Source of the DNA: Ktedonobacteria bacterium brp13
GTDB taxonomy: Bacteria; Chloroflexota; Ktedonobacteria; Ktedonobacterales; Ktedonobacteraceae
Assembly (NCBI GenBank): GCA_015099395.1
Contig: AP024096.1
Span: forward strand, 4,216,001-4,280,000
Length of the DNA: 64,000 nt
Direction: 5' to 3'
A program made the position numbers and the translations under genes. Position 1 is the first letter of the stretch. The number at the start of each line of letters is the position of its first letter. Shown here piece by piece: positions 1-9,275 of this stretch. The notes under the pieces are model-generated. The model saw only the letters and a list, made by a program, of their open reading frames with translations. It did no database searches and was not told where the DNA came from.

Positions 1-1005
1 GGAGACGTCCAACTCTTCCAATGCTGGCAGATCTTCCAGATTTTTGAGATTGTTGATGCCGGTCCAACTGAGATCCAACATTTTGAGCTGCTTTAGCCCG
101 GCCAATCCCAGCGTTTTGTGCAGCTTTCTGCACCCGCTCAGGTTGAGATATTGAAGTTGAGCAAGATTACCAAATGTGCTCAGATCATCCACTTTGCTCA
201 GGCTGAGATCGAGCCGACGTAGCTCAGATAACCATGCAAGCGCCCTGACGTCACGTAAAGATTTGCATTTCGCCATGTGTAAATCTTCCAGACGAGTAAG
301 TTTTGTGAAAGCCTGGATATTCTCGACGCGCTGGCATCCTTCCATATGGAGGGCGCGCAAATTGACCAGCTCGCCTAACTCGCTGACATCTTCTAGCTCA
401 CTACATTTACTCAAGGTCAATTTTTCGAGCATGGTGAGATGGCGAATGCCGCGCACTGAGATGAGCTGGCGCAACTGGAGTTCTTTGCTCCCCGTTCGCG
501 CGAAGACCGGAGCAACAACCACACGCATATAACTGTCGGGATCAGCCGCCAGCGGCCAGATTGCGAGAAGTTTGTCTAGGGGGATCTTTTGAGCGTACTG
601 TGCTGCTATTTGCAGGGCTTCTGCATTTCCAATGAGGGCCAGGGTACGAACACAATTGAGAGATCGCGCTGCATCAGCCAGCTCTGGTAAACGACTCAAA
701 GCTCTGGCCGCCAGTTTATCAGCTTTAGCCAGCGCATCTGCATCCCTGGCTGTACGCGGCGGTACGATTTTGTTGACCTCCCTCTCGACGCGCTTCTTCA
801 ACTTCGCCTCAATCTGCACGCCCGCCTCGATGCATTCCCAGGCCAGCAAATACCAGCCCCACTTTTCATCATTCCCCGGCGTATCTCCCCGCTGGAGCCA
901 TGCTTCAATCTGTTGCTCACTCATTCCGTCGGTGAACGGACCTCCAGAGGCGAGAACTGTTTTCTGCCAATCTTCCAATGTTTCTGTTCGCATATATTTC
1001 ACCAT
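1..1005 (-). CDS. Leucine-rich-repeat protein (3' end outside window)
   Basis: The reverse strand is open from 1005 to the window edge, giving about 335 residues. The first 140 or so are an alpha-helical region rich in Ala, Leu and charged residues. After that come leucine-rich repeats of roughly 22-24 residues with the LxxLxxLxLSxC/T pattern, for example LQYLNLSGC and LKMLDLSWTGI. Such repeats normally form a curved protein-binding solenoid, and no catalytic domain is visible in the part present. Two in-frame ATGs (1005 and 993) share a GGGGAGA/AAAGG Shine-Dalgarno region; the downstream one has the better spacing. The gene starts 21 bp after the end of a gene remnant at 1026. The specific role cannot be told; LRR domains are often attached to STAND-type or signalling proteins, but nothing of that kind is in this part. 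Confidence 0.8.
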   Translation of the reverse strand, partial: MVKYMRTETLEDWQKTVLASGGPFTDGMSEQQIEAWLQRGDTPGNDEKWGWYLLAWECIEAGVQIEAKLKKRVEREVNKIVPPRTARDADALAKADKLAARALSRLPELADAARSLNCVRTLALIGNAEALQIAAQYAQKIPLDKLLAIWPLAADPDSYMRVVVAPVFARTGSKELQLRQLISVRGIRHLTMLEKLTLSKCSELEDVSELGELVNLRALHMEGCQRVENIQAFTKLTRLEDLHMAKCKSLRDVRALAWLSELRRLDLSLSKVDDLSTFGNLAQLQYLNLSGCRKLHKTLGLAGLKQLKMLDLSWTGINNLKNLEDLPALEELDVS

Positions 1006-1025
1006 ACCTTTACTGATTTTCTCCC

Positions 1026-1238
1026 CTATTCTCTCTCGCCAGCCTGTTTCTGGTCATCACAAAGAGAAGGAACGAAATCCTGGTAAAAAGAGGCAAGGGG
1101 TTCGTGAGCGTGCTTCTCAAGCTCATTCAACCAGCTGAGTGGTGTCCGGTCTATGGCCCAACTGGCGAGAACCATGGCGAAACACTCTAGCTGATTAAGG
1201 TCCACAATGCGAGCTAGCTTCAGAAGCCAACTCGCAGC
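1026..1238 (-). pseudogene. Truncated C-terminal gene fragment, unknown family
   Basis: An open minus-strand segment that reads like protein (SWLLKLARIVDLNQLECFAM, then WAIDRTPLSWLNELEKHA) and ends in TAG 21 bp before the LRR gene. Its 5' side is lost at an in-frame stop (1241-1239), next to the transposase remnant at 1292. The first internal ATG is at 1175. The composition and spacing suggest the tail of a gene that once preceded the LRR gene in an operon. I do not recognise the family. Confidence 0.4.
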
Positions 1239-1291
1239 TTAGCGTATATTTCACCCAGAATAGTCTATTGTATCATTTTCTCGGAGTCTAG

Positions 1292-1648
1292 CTCAGCAAT
1301 GCAAAATCGTGTGGGGCACCCCACTACAATCGTGACGAAGTGCGCATGCTTTGTTGGCAGGATAATCGCCTGCTCGTCACCACGCAGTATGGTCGCTATC
1401 CTCACACTGATGATGGTGCCCAAGTTCGGCGCGTTTTCCACAAACTACGCTCTGTTGCTAGAGAAAATTTTAATGAACATTTCAAAGGCATCTTTGATGG
1501 GCATGGACAAGTTCCAACCAAAGGATTGATCTCAACCCAACGTTTTGCCCTTGGAGCTGTTTTTGTCTATCAACTCGCCGTCTTATATCGCTTTGAGCAC
1601 GGTCAAGCACCTTGTGTCGGACTCAAAGCCTTTTTGAAAGCGGCCTGA
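1292..1648 (+). pseudogene. Transposase C-terminal remnant
   Basis: About 118 residues of the C-terminal half of a DDE-type IS transposase. The reading includes VTTQYGRYPHTDDGAQVRR, then ENFNEHFKGIFDGHGQVPTK, then a hydrophobic stretch ALGAVFVYQLAVLYRF. The upstream part is missing (in-frame stop at 1289) and there is no start codon of its own; GTG at 1340 is internal. The reading is followed by IS-end-like repeats at 1741 and 1882. It is a relic and cannot move by itself. The exact IS family was not resolved. Confidence 0.6.
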
Positions 1649-1740
1649 CGATTTATGACCAGGCCTCAACTATATAGGAAACAGGAAAGAGCTCTCAAGC
1701 CACTTCTCAGGCTCTTTCTTTGGTTTGAGATTTTTGGCAG

Positions 1741-1907
1741 TGGACAGTTTTGAGACAGAACTTAATAAAGAGATAGAGAAGGGAGATCTTCTCACAGCTG
1801 GTAACGGTTTCCTCAAGCCGCTTCTTCTTGCTGAGCATTGCTCGCTTTGGGTCAAAATGAGTGCCTAACTACATAATATAGTGTACAGCTTTGAGACAGA
1901 ACTTAAT
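1741..1907. repeat. Two direct copies of an IS end
   Basis: TGGACAGTTTTGAGACAGAA at 1741 and TGTACAGCTTTGAGACAGAA at 1882, each followed by CTTAAT, lie 141 bp apart in the same orientation. A third copy is at 25382. The sequence 50-80 bp before the 1741 copy also matches that before 25382 (CTTCTCAGGCTC, GGTTTGAGATTTT). They sit just after the transposase remnant, so they are probably the terminal sequences of that IS family. Confidence 0.55.
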
Positions 1908-2184
1908 ATTCGTTTTTCAATACTTTCACAATTAGCCATTATAATGAGAGATAAGTCCTGATACGAAAATATATTCGCCATATATATATATCATTATTTT
2001 CCATATTTTATCTATATATCTATAAAAGTGATAATTATTGCTAAAATCGCTCTGATGGAGGAACCAGGAGTGTTGTCGCTCTTCTTTCGTTCTGGCGCTC
2101 TTTGCTGTATACTGTGACTACTCCCTATCTGACTTATGCCTGATAAGGAGCCTGCTTCTCTCCTGTCTCAGGAGTGTAGCAGTG

Positions 2185-2222
2185 TGTGTGTCTTCCCGTA
2201 GCTAAGGAAGGCACACATTTTT
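2185..2222 (+). terminator. Hairpin followed by T run
   Basis: TGTGTGTCTTCC pairs with GGAAGGCACACA with one mismatch across a 9-nt loop, and TTTTT follows directly. It has the form of an intrinsic terminator reading rightward, although no intact gene lies upstream. It may belong to the decayed IS region. Confidence 0.45.
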
Positions 2223-2382
2223 GCGTTTTCCGCTGCGTTTCTGCTTTTTCAAGCTCATGCGCTACCATCCCCAGCCAGATCTCGTCACAGACTGGGGTAG
2301 TTCGGCACACTTCTCTAGTTGGTTGAAGGCTGAGAGGTCACGATTTTGAGAAGAATCTTTGGCTGTAGAAGAGCGATAGGAG

Positions 2383-2734
2383 AACGCAGCATCAGCATCA
2401 CTTCCAGAAACGTTTGCAGCACATGCGTATCCACGGCTATGAGAGCGATTACCCGTTCCATATACTGTGCGGCGAGTCCTGGTTTCTCCTTTTTTGGATA
2501 TCAATATTCCATACTCATTCTCGAACGTTTAGATACAGATAGTCTCCCACTAAAGGAGGACAGAAGCAACCCTCTTTTCAGAATTTTTTCACAAAATCGA
2601 ACGTTTTCTGCGACGTACTGGTCAGTTTAGAGAGGCGATGGGCATCAGAAGCACAAGGCTGGCGCAAATGGTTGGGCTACCTCAAAAGCCGTCTCGAAAA
2701 CAACGTCTCAAAACTTTTGATCTTTGACGAGTAG
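2383..2734 (+). pseudogene. Frameshifted transposase-like remnant
   Basis: Two protein-like segments in different frames. The first, about 2383-2542, reads HQHHFQKRLQHMRIHGYESD and continues YPFHILCGESW before a stop. The second, 2624-2734, reads ERRWASEAQGWRKWLGYLKS and ends ...KLLIFDE-stop. Both have the basic and aromatic character of transposase or recombinase tails, and the frames are broken by indels and stops. The family was not identified. The rest of 1908-2382 and 2735-3216 is AT-rich and I see no supportable gene there. Confidence 0.35.
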
Positions 2735-3216
2735 GTGAGACAAGTGGAAGGGTTTACTAAAATTGATCTCTTCTAATGCTCAAGACAAAGGGCTTGTATA
2801 TTTTCTCAGCGGATCTCCTACGCCTCTGTCATCTTTGGGATAATTTAGTTTTCGCAAGTCCCTTACAGCTTTGCTGGCTCTTCCCTACTGATTGTTTGCT
2901 CTCCCATTTAATGGCTCTTACGCAGGTTCGATGATTCTAGCTCATCTTGAGCTGATGTGAAAAATGTGCCCTCGCTTCTAGAGTCAGTCAGCGCAACCTC
3001 AACTGAAGGGACTATCTCCATTATCATCGAAGTTGCGTATGAGCCATTTAATTATCAAATTTACATCTCTGGTTCTCTTTTCGCCTCAACCATGAAGCAT
3101 GAGCGAGAAGATGGAAACGTCATGGATGCAGGCTCATGACGTTTCCAGGAGAGACTGCGCGCTCGTCACCAACCAGTGACAGCACGAAGAGAGTCACTGA
3201 TCCAGTTCTGATGCGG

Positions 3217-4275
3217 TCAGTCGTGGTAGTAGTCGGCGAGAGCGGTGAAGGCGGCCTTGGGTTCCCAGGGCATGTCGAGGTAGGTGTCGCCGAGGCGGTT
3301 CTCCAGGACCTTGACCACGCCCCAACTGGCCATATCGAGATCTTCGCGGGGGTTGCTGCGGTACGGCCAGCCGTAGCAGACGAAGGTGCATACGAATGCG
3401 GCGTCGACGCCCTCGGTGGTGAAGATGTCCAGCAGCTCGCGTAGGTGGGTGGCCTGCTCCTGCTCGTCACGGATGTAGTCGCCGTTGAGTCGCACTGGGG
3501 TGGTCCCATCGTACTCGATCATCTCACTGCCGCCGCGGCCACCGCGATCGCCCGCGCCGCGGTGTGTGGCACAACCGAACTCCGTGATCGCGACCAGCTT
3601 GCCCTGCGCGACCAGTGCGCGGATGCCCTGTTGGTAGATGTGGGCGACCTCCTTCGCGCGGTGGACATCGACCGAGACGATGTCGAACGGCGTCCAGTCA
3701 ACGCCCTCAAGCGGGATGGAGGCGTAGGTGACTTTGCCACCGAACCGCTCGCGGACCGTGACGACGGCCCTGGCGAGGAAGTCGTTGATGCGGGCGGGCA
3801 GCCCGGCCAGCATCTGGAGCGTCTCCGGCTGTCGCCGGAGCAGATTGCCGACTCGCTCATCAAGGCTGTCGCCGGGCAGGAAGCCGCTATTGAACAGGCT
3901 CAGTTCGGCACCGGTGACGAACACGACCACGGCTCCCCGGCGGCGAATCCGCTCAGCACGCTCGGCGGCTCCAGCGAGCAACTTGAGCACTTCCTGGGGA
4001 TCGAGTTCCATGGGAAACGGCGAGAACCAGATCTCCAGACCCAGGTCGGCGGCGTGGTCGGCGGCGAATTCGAGCCGGTCCAGGTCGTTGCCAATCAGGC
4101 GTACCGCGTTGCAGTGCAGATCGTCGTGAATGATCTGCAACTCGCGCCGGACGAGTGCATGGTCAAACGACCGATTGAAGATGCCGTCGATACAGAATCC
4201 GGTGTCGTAACCGATACCCCTGGCTCGCAGGGATCGTTTGCGTTGCGTGGCTGCTTCGGTGTTATTGAGCTTCAT
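3217..4275 (-). CDS. Glycoside-hydrolase-like TIM-barrel protein
   Basis: A 352-aa protein that reads as a (beta/alpha)8 barrel of the clan-A glycosidase type. It has the opening RGIGYDTGF, a helix with RRELQIIHDDLHCNAVRL, a candidate acid/base Glu in VTGAELSLF and a candidate nucleophile Glu in VAITEFGCAT. Similar proteins in Actinobacteria are often labelled 'abortive infection' or hypothetical; the substrate is unknown. There is no signal peptide, so it is probably cytosolic. The ATG at 4275 follows GAAAGG with 9-nt spacing; a GTG at 4296 is less likely. It lies 120 bp downstream of a TetR gene on the same strand, which may control it. Codon use is markedly more GC-rich than the neighbours, so transfer from a high-GC donor is likely. 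Confidence 0.7.
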   Translation of the reverse strand: MKLNNTEAATQRKRSLRARGIGYDTGFCIDGIFNRSFDHALVRRELQIIHDDLHCNAVRLIGNDLDRLEFAADHAADLGLEIWFSPFPMELDPQEVLKLLAGAAERAERIRRRGAVVVFVTGAELSLFNSGFLPGDSLDERVGNLLRRQPETLQMLAGLPARINDFLARAVVTVRERFGGKVTYASIPLEGVDWTPFDIVSVDVHRAKEVAHIYQQGIRALVAQGKLVAITEFGCATHRGAGDRGGRGGSEMIEYDGTTPVRLNGDYIRDEQEQATHLRELLDIFTTEGVDAAFVCTFVCYGWPYRSNPREDLDMASWGVVKVLENRLGDTYLDMPWEPKAAFTALADYYHD

Positions 4276-4395
4276 ACACGTTTTCCTTTCGGACACTTTT
4301 TTACTTCAGACAAGAAAACAAAAGAAAAGGACAGGCGGATATCAGGACATACTATCCATGAAAGCGATACTTCCTTTAGCCTCTAGCAAGCTGCT

Positions 4396-5031
4396 CTACG
4401 ATGGTTCTGAGAAGTTCTTCTCGGCGGTTTCGGGCTGAAAAAGTCGCAGAATGATCTGGGCATCAGGAACAGAGGTGCGGAATTGTTCTGGATCTCGTAG
4501 GGCCCAGCGAGTCAGGCCATCGAGACAGGCGCTCACCACCGCGACCAGTTGATCCGGGTCGCCCAGCGCAACCTCGCCTGTGGCCTGGCCCTCCACAATC
4601 AGTTGTCTCATCGCCGCCAGCAGCATGTGATAGCGTTTGCCGAGCAATTCGCGTATCTCCTCAGGCATTGCATCCGCATCGAGGGCATGAGTGAGCAGTT
4701 GATGAGCCTCAAGTGACTCGCGCTGCCCGCGTGCTCCCACGATATTCGAAATCAGCGCGGCAAGGCGTTCCCCTGGTGTTCCAGGCATCTCCACCAGCTT
4801 CTGAAACTCGGCAGAATCGTCTGGTACTGTTTGCTTGACCAGTTCAGAGAAGATTGCCTCCTTGTCGGCAAAGTAGCGGTAAGCTAGTCCAAGGCTGATC
4901 TGCGCTTCAGCGGCAATATCCGTAATCGTCGCCTCCATTCCCTTGCGCGCAAAGACGCTCCTAGCACTCTCCAGGATCTTTGCGCGCTGCGCTTCGCGGA
5001 TGCGTTGATTCGCTTCTGGCGTTCGAGGCAT
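4396..5031 (-). CDS. TetR/AcrR-family transcriptional regulator
   Basis: A 211-aa protein with an N-terminal TetR helix-turn-helix (RAKILESARSVFARKG, then ITDIAAEAQISLGLAYRYF, about residues 18-65) and an all-helical ligand-binding C-terminal half. Members of the family act as homodimeric repressors released by small ligands. The ATG at 5031 follows AGGATAGGGAA; the longer reading to 5103 lacks a better site. It precedes the glycosidase-like gene at 4275 on the same strand, with a 120-bp gap, so a shared transcript or local control is plausible. Confidence 0.85.
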   Translation of the reverse strand: MPRTPEANQRIREAQRAKILESARSVFARKGMEATITDIAAEAQISLGLAYRYFADKEAIFSELVKQTVPDDSAEFQKLVEMPGTPGERLAALISNIVGARGQRESLEAHQLLTHALDADAMPEEIRELLGKRYHMLLAAMRQLIVEGQATGEVALGDPDQLVAVVSACLDGLTRWALRDPEQFRTSVPDAQIILRLFQPETAEKNFSEPS

Positions 5032-5366
5032 TTCCCTATCCTTTTTCAATGAGTGAAATTTTCTTTCATTGTTAAACATACCTCTTCGGTTCATCCTTGT
5101 CAAGTCACAGAGCAGGAGATGTGCAGAGGAGAAAAACGCCCTGCTTCAAAGGAGAATATGGGGAGTGCGGGATCATGGTGAGAGATGATCGTTGTGGATC
5201 TATGGCGCGAGATTGCGATGAGGGAAAGTTGTTTCATTCTAGATGTGCAGGGTTAGGACTGGCCCGAGGCCCTGCCTGGTGAGTGATTCTATTCGTGATG
5301 TGGTTTTGTGATTTTCGTTTGCACTCATGTCAGTGCAGACAAAAACCACACAGGGCAAACGAAAGT
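5032..5366. other. Non-coding stretch upstream of TetR gene
   Basis: No convincing gene is seen here. Near the right end is an imperfect dyad in which TTTTCGTTTGCAC (about 5310) is mirrored by GGGCAAACGAAAG (about 5354), enclosing GCACT-CATGTC-AGTGC. It abuts the MITE at 5367. The promoter of the TetR gene must lie in this stretch but no strong consensus is visible. Confidence 0.4.
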
Positions 5367-5508
5367 GGCTCTCCGTCAATTTAGAAACGTTAGGCGATTC
5401 TGGTATTGGAGAGATATAAACATCTATCAAGAACGTACTTCTGGAGCAGACAAATTTTTTCAAAGTATTTTACTGACGAGTTTAAATCACCTAAATTGAC
5501 GGAGAGCC
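5367..5508. mobile_element. 142-bp MITE with ISL3-like terminal repeats
   Basis: The stretch begins GGCTCTCCGTCAATTTAG (5367-5384) and ends with its exact reverse complement (5491-5508). Nothing codes between them. GGCTCT-type ends are typical of ISL3-family elements, and a fragment of an ISL3 transposase lies 30 bp to the right, so this is probably a non-autonomous deletion derivative mobilised by an ISL3 transposase. No clear target duplication was found. Confidence 0.6.
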
Positions 5509-5537
5509 TGTTTAATTGACTTTCATCAGCCAGAGGA

Positions 5538-5696
5538 CTTGGGCGGGATGAAGCCGCAGTTCGTGCTGGCCTCGATCTGCCCTGGTCTCAAGGCCAAACC
5601 GAAGGTCAAATCACTCGCCTCAAGCTGATCAAGAGGCAGGGATATGGGCGAGCCAAGTTTGATCTGCTCCGCCAACGGGTTCTGCATGCTGCATAA
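5538..5696 (+). pseudogene. ISL3-family transposase C-terminal fragment
   Basis: 52 codons ending in TAA read as the characteristic ISL3 C-terminus: WSQGQTEGQITRLKLIKRQ, then YGRAKFDLLRQRVLHAA. The rest of the transposase is gone, so it is inactive. It sits 30 bp from the MITE with ISL3-type ends. The interval 5697-6040 downstream is without a convincing gene and should hold the promoter of the LAL regulator. Confidence 0.8.
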
Positions 5697-6040
5697 TGCC
5701 TTTTTACAGGCAGGAAAGAGTGCGAGAAAGTCCCCTTTGCGAAGTCATACTAACGACCTCTTTCTCTATCTCATGCCCTTTTATCCGATGACAAATAGCT
5801 GTACCGCTTTTATGACAACAAATTTATTATGCTCGTAAGTATATATTTTGCACGAAAGAGCAATACGTCACTACTGGGGGAAGTGTCAACCATATGAAGA
5901 GCATCGTCAGGATCACGCAAAGTGCGGGAGAGCCGATTTTGGGGGATAAAAATGTCGGGTGCCCGTGTATGGTACACTGTTCCTTAAAAAGTGGAAATCA
6001 CTTCCAGCCACCACGGAGAGACCGAGAGGTAAAAGCGTTT

Positions 6041-8767
6041 ATGAGTTACGAGGATCAGCATCGTACATTCCCATTACTGAGCACCAGACTCCATCGACCT
6101 GCCCTTACCTCTCGTCTTGTGCCACGTGCTCACCTGCTCCGTCGTCTATCGAGCGGTCTGGATGGCCGCCTGACAGTGATTTCGGCGGCGGCGGGCTCAG
6201 GGAAGACAACGCTGCTCTGCGAGTGGATTGACTCACTGGCGACGGAGCGCTATGCCTGGCTCGCTCTCGATGAAGATACTAATGATCCAGTTCGCTTCTG
6301 GCGCTATCTGCTGACGACATTGGCAACGCTTTCGCCAGGCCTGGACACCCAGCTTCTGCCGTTGCTACCAGCGATGCAATCTGATCACTATTTTCTGACG
6401 ACACTGGTGAATAGGCTCAACTCCACCCTGAACCTGGCGACAGTTCCGGCCTTGCTATTTCTCGAAGATTATCATGTGATCACCACGCCAATACTGCATC
6501 ACGCACTCGGCTTTCTGGTTGAGCATCTTGAGCATCTGCATATTGTACTTTCGACTCGTGCTGATCCGCCGTTGCGTCTGGCACGCTTGCGTGGACGTGG
6601 TCAATTGCTTGAGTTGCGTGACGCAGACTTGCGCTTCACCACAGAGGAGAGTGCCGTCTTCTTGCGTGAGTGTTTCCATCTCATGCTTACACCGGAAGAA
6701 CACACGCTCCTCTATACGCAGACCGAGGGCTGGGTGACGGGCCTGCAACTGGCGGCACTTATCTTACAGGATCAAACACATCTTCCTCGTGTCTTGCAAA
6801 CGCTCAAGGGAAGCCATCGCTATATCCTGGAATATCTGACGGATGAAATTCTCCAAGAACAACCGGAGTCGATCCGCGTCTTTCTGCTCCATACATCCAT
6901 TCTGGAACGACTTTCAGCCTCGTTATGCGATGCACTCTGCCAACAACAGAATAGCCAGGAAATGCTCACCCATCTTGAGCAAAAAAATCTCTTTCTCATC
7001 CCCCTCGACGATGAGCGCCAATGGTTTCGGTATCATCATCTCTTCGCCGATGTACTCCGTATCCATCTGCGACAGATGCCTCCTGAGCAACGAAATGCGT
7101 TACACCTGCGGGCCAGCGAGTGGTACGAGCAACGTGGCTACAGGTGCGAAGCCATCCATCATGCGCTGGAGGCACAGCACTGGCTGCGTGCAGTCAGTCT
7201 CCTTGAGCCTATCGCTCGCTCGTTGATCTGGACGAATGGAGAGGTGATCACGATCCTGCGCTGGATAGAACAAATTCCACTGGACCTTGTGCGTATACGT
7301 CCTCGTCTCTGTTTGGCCTATGCCTGGCTCCTGCTCCTACGCGGCTCGCCCACTGATATTGAAGGGTGGTTAGATGCTGCCGCATCCGCGCCTGCTGAGA
7401 CCGCACCATTCACAGAGGTCGATCACTATCACCAAAGATCTCATACAAGCACAGTACACAGTCAGATAAGTGCTTTGCGAGCATTGTTAAGCGGCTTGCG
7501 TGGGGACTGTGATCAGACACTTACGCTCTGCGAGCGGGCATACGCGCAGATTGCACCCGATGATTATGTGCATCTAGCAGTCGTGCAGAACGCGGAAGGG
7601 CTGGTACTCCAGGCACAGGGACAGGTTGAACCAGCCTGCGCTCGCTTTCTTGCTGCCAGCCAGAACATGCTCATACAAGGTGTGGATTCATCGGCGAATA
7701 TCCTTCTTGATCGCGCAGCACAAACACTGGTGATACAGGGAAAACTGCACGAAGCCTGGCAAGTAGCACAACAGGCGATTCGTCTGGGGAGTACTCCCGA
7801 TGGCCCCACATTACCGAATGCATGCTACGCCTACGCTACCAGTGCCAGTATTCTCGCAGAATGGAATGATCTGGATGGAGCGCTTGCTACGATTACCCAG
7901 GGTATCGTTCAAGGTGAGCAGACAGGCAATACGGATTTTCTCTGTGACGGGTATCCTACATTGATGTCTATCTCTCTTGCTCGCGGCTCGTTCCTGGAGG
8001 CACAAACAGCTCTTGCACAAGCGGAAGAGGTGGCCCGAAAACGCGATATCGCGCTGAAACAGGCATCCATTGCCACTGCGCGAGCATCTCTCTGGCTGGC
8101 GGAGGGGCGTCTGGAAGAGGTGGCACGCTGGCAAAAGAGACGTCAACAGCAGAAGCAGCCCATACCACTCCTGCTCGCTGAAATGCTGGCATTGATCGAC
8201 GCACGCTATGCCCTTCTGACCCAGCAACCCCAGGAGGCACTGGCGATCCTCGATCCACTCCTGCCCGCCGCAGAAGCAGGCAAGCGGGGAGAGCGTGTGC
8301 TGAAAATCCTTCTTCTCCAGACGCTGGCCTATCAGGCGTTGAAGAGTGAACAGGCGGGAGCTTGCCTGGAACGTCTCTTACCTCTGGCAGAGCGTGAAGG
8401 GTATCTGCGTCTTTTTCTCGATACGGGCGTGCCACCTGATAGACTCTTCGCACACCTTCCAGAACACCTGAGAGCTTCTATGACAGTACGTGCGGTTCTA
8501 CGCGCCTGGCGACAGCCATCCCTGATCACTTCTTTCCCGTCCTATGAAGATCGATCAATTCAACCTTTATTAGAGCCACTGAGTCCTCGTGAAAGAGAAA
8601 TTCTCCACTTGATCGCCAGTGGAGAATCCAATCAGGAAATCGCTGAGACGCTAGTTATCGCACCCAATACGGTCAAGCGCCACATCGGCAGTATTCTGGC
8701 CAAGTTGGGCGTGAGCAATCGTACGCAGGCGCTCGTCCAGGCACGCAAAATTGGCCTTATCTCATAA
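6041..8767 (+). CDS. MalT/LAL-type ATP-dependent LuxR-family regulator
   Basis: A 908-aa large ATP-binding LuxR-family (LAL) regulator. The N-terminus shows the family opening LLSTRLHRP and LVPRAHLLRRL, a Walker A motif AAAGSGKTTLL (residues 49-59) and a Walker B-like ALLFLEDYHVI. The middle is a long helical TPR/MalT-like repeat region. The last 65 residues form a LuxR helix-turn-helix (LSPREREILHLIASGESNQE, then NTVKRHIGSILAKLGVSNRT). Proteins of this type bind ATP and an inducer and then activate transcription as oligomers. I prefer the ATG at 6041 because the family homology begins there; an in-frame ATG at 5894 has a strong GGGGGAAG site and could add 49 residues. The reading frame ends inside a 9-bp tandem repeat (ATCTCATAA, 3 copies). 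Confidence 0.92.
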   Translation: MSYEDQHRTFPLLSTRLHRPALTSRLVPRAHLLRRLSSGLDGRLTVISAAAGSGKTTLLCEWIDSLATERYAWLALDEDTNDPVRFWRYLLTTLATLSPGLDTQLLPLLPAMQSDHYFLTTLVNRLNSTLNLATVPALLFLEDYHVITTPILHHALGFLVEHLEHLHIVLSTRADPPLRLARLRGRGQLLELRDADLRFTTEESAVFLRECFHLMLTPEEHTLLYTQTEGWVTGLQLAALILQDQTHLPRVLQTLKGSHRYILEYLTDEILQEQPESIRVFLLHTSILERLSASLCDALCQQQNSQEMLTHLEQKNLFLIPLDDERQWFRYHHLFADVLRIHLRQMPPEQRNALHLRASEWYEQRGYRCEAIHHALEAQHWLRAVSLLEPIARSLIWTNGEVITILRWIEQIPLDLVRIRPRLCLAYAWLLLLRGSPTDIEGWLDAAASAPAETAPFTEVDHYHQRSHTSTVHSQISALRALLSGLRGDCDQTLTLCERAYAQIAPDDYVHLAVVQNAEGLVLQAQGQVEPACARFLAASQNMLIQGVDSSANILLDRAAQTLVIQGKLHEAWQVAQQAIRLGSTPDGPTLPNACYAYATSASILAEWNDLDGALATITQGIVQGEQTGNTDFLCDGYPTLMSISLARGSFLEAQTALAQAEEVARKRDIALKQASIATARASLWLAEGRLEEVARWQKRRQQQKQPIPLLLAEMLALIDARYALLTQQPQEALAILDPLLPAAEAGKRGERVLKILLLQTLAYQALKSEQAGACLERLLPLAEREGYLRLFLDTGVPPDRLFAHLPEHLRASMTVRAVLRAWRQPSLITSFPSYEDRSIQPLLEPLSPREREILHLIASGESNQEIAETLVIAPNTVKRHIGSILAKLGVSNRTQALVQARKIGLIS

Positions 8768-8806
8768 TCTCATAATCTCATAATCCCCCTGTATCCATAA
8801 CACCCT

Positions 8807-8846
8807 CTTGAATGCTACCGTGAATAGTACCCAGGTAGCATTCAAG
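8807..8846 (+). terminator. Hairpin downstream of LAL regulator
   Basis: CTTGAATGCTACC pairs perfectly with GGTAGCATTCAAG across a 14-nt loop, 40 bp after the LAL stop codon. There is no T run, so termination would be weak or factor-assisted; it could also be an mRNA-stabilising structure or an operator for the next gene. Confidence 0.5.
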
Positions 8847-8906
8847 CTCTGCCCCGAACTGCTACACTACGGCACAGAGAGTTCACTGATCTCGAAAGGA
8901 GCGCAC

Positions 8907-9167
8907 ATGTCGGAGAGTTTCTATGTGATTCGCCTGCGTGGCCATCTCTCACCCTACTGGGCTGATTGGTTCGAAGATATGACACTACTTCATACACCCG
9001 AGAGCGAGACACTTCTCTACGGCGAGATTGTCGATCAACCTGCCCTGCATGGCCTGCTCATCAAAGTTCGTGATCTGGGACTCACGTTGCTCGCACTCAA
9101 TTGCGTACACAAGCAGGATTTCCTGCTCACACTACGCGAAAATACAGGGCCGGATAAAACACATTGA
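8907..9167 (+). CDS. 86-aa conserved hypothetical protein
   Basis: A small soluble protein starting MSESFYVIRLRGHLSPYW and containing ETLLYGEIVDQPALHGLLIK. This matches the pattern of a small family I associate with Chloroflexota and Actinobacteria (RxxGxLSxxWxxWF, then GxVxDQxALHGLLxKVRDLG). No catalytic residues are evident and the function is unknown. The ATG at 8907 is preceded by AAAGGAG with 5-nt spacing, which rules out the longer frame from 8808. It lies between the LAL regulator and a DUF998 membrane protein, all on one strand, so it may be co-regulated with them. Confidence 0.75.
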   Translation: MSESFYVIRLRGHLSPYWADWFEDMTLLHTPESETLLYGEIVDQPALHGLLIKVRDLGLTLLALNCVHKQDFLLTLRENTGPDKTH

Positions 9168-9275
9168 AAGGGACATGATGAAATGTACTTCTCACGACAC
9201 ATAACGCTTCAAGAGACGCTGATTAGTGAAGATACACAAAATTATTCCATATACACCAAAAAGGGGAAGAAATAG

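Noticed and set aside
632..1138. Plus-strand frame of 168 codons
   Set aside because: It is the antisense of the leucine-rich-repeat gene, whose repeat pattern is clear on the minus strand.
2957..3139. 60-codon plus-strand frame
   Set aside because: Short, with no ribosome site and no recognisable family.
3445..4386. Plus-strand frame of 313 codons
   Set aside because: A long antisense frame caused by the high GC content of the glycosidase-like gene; it has no ribosome site or recognisable domain.
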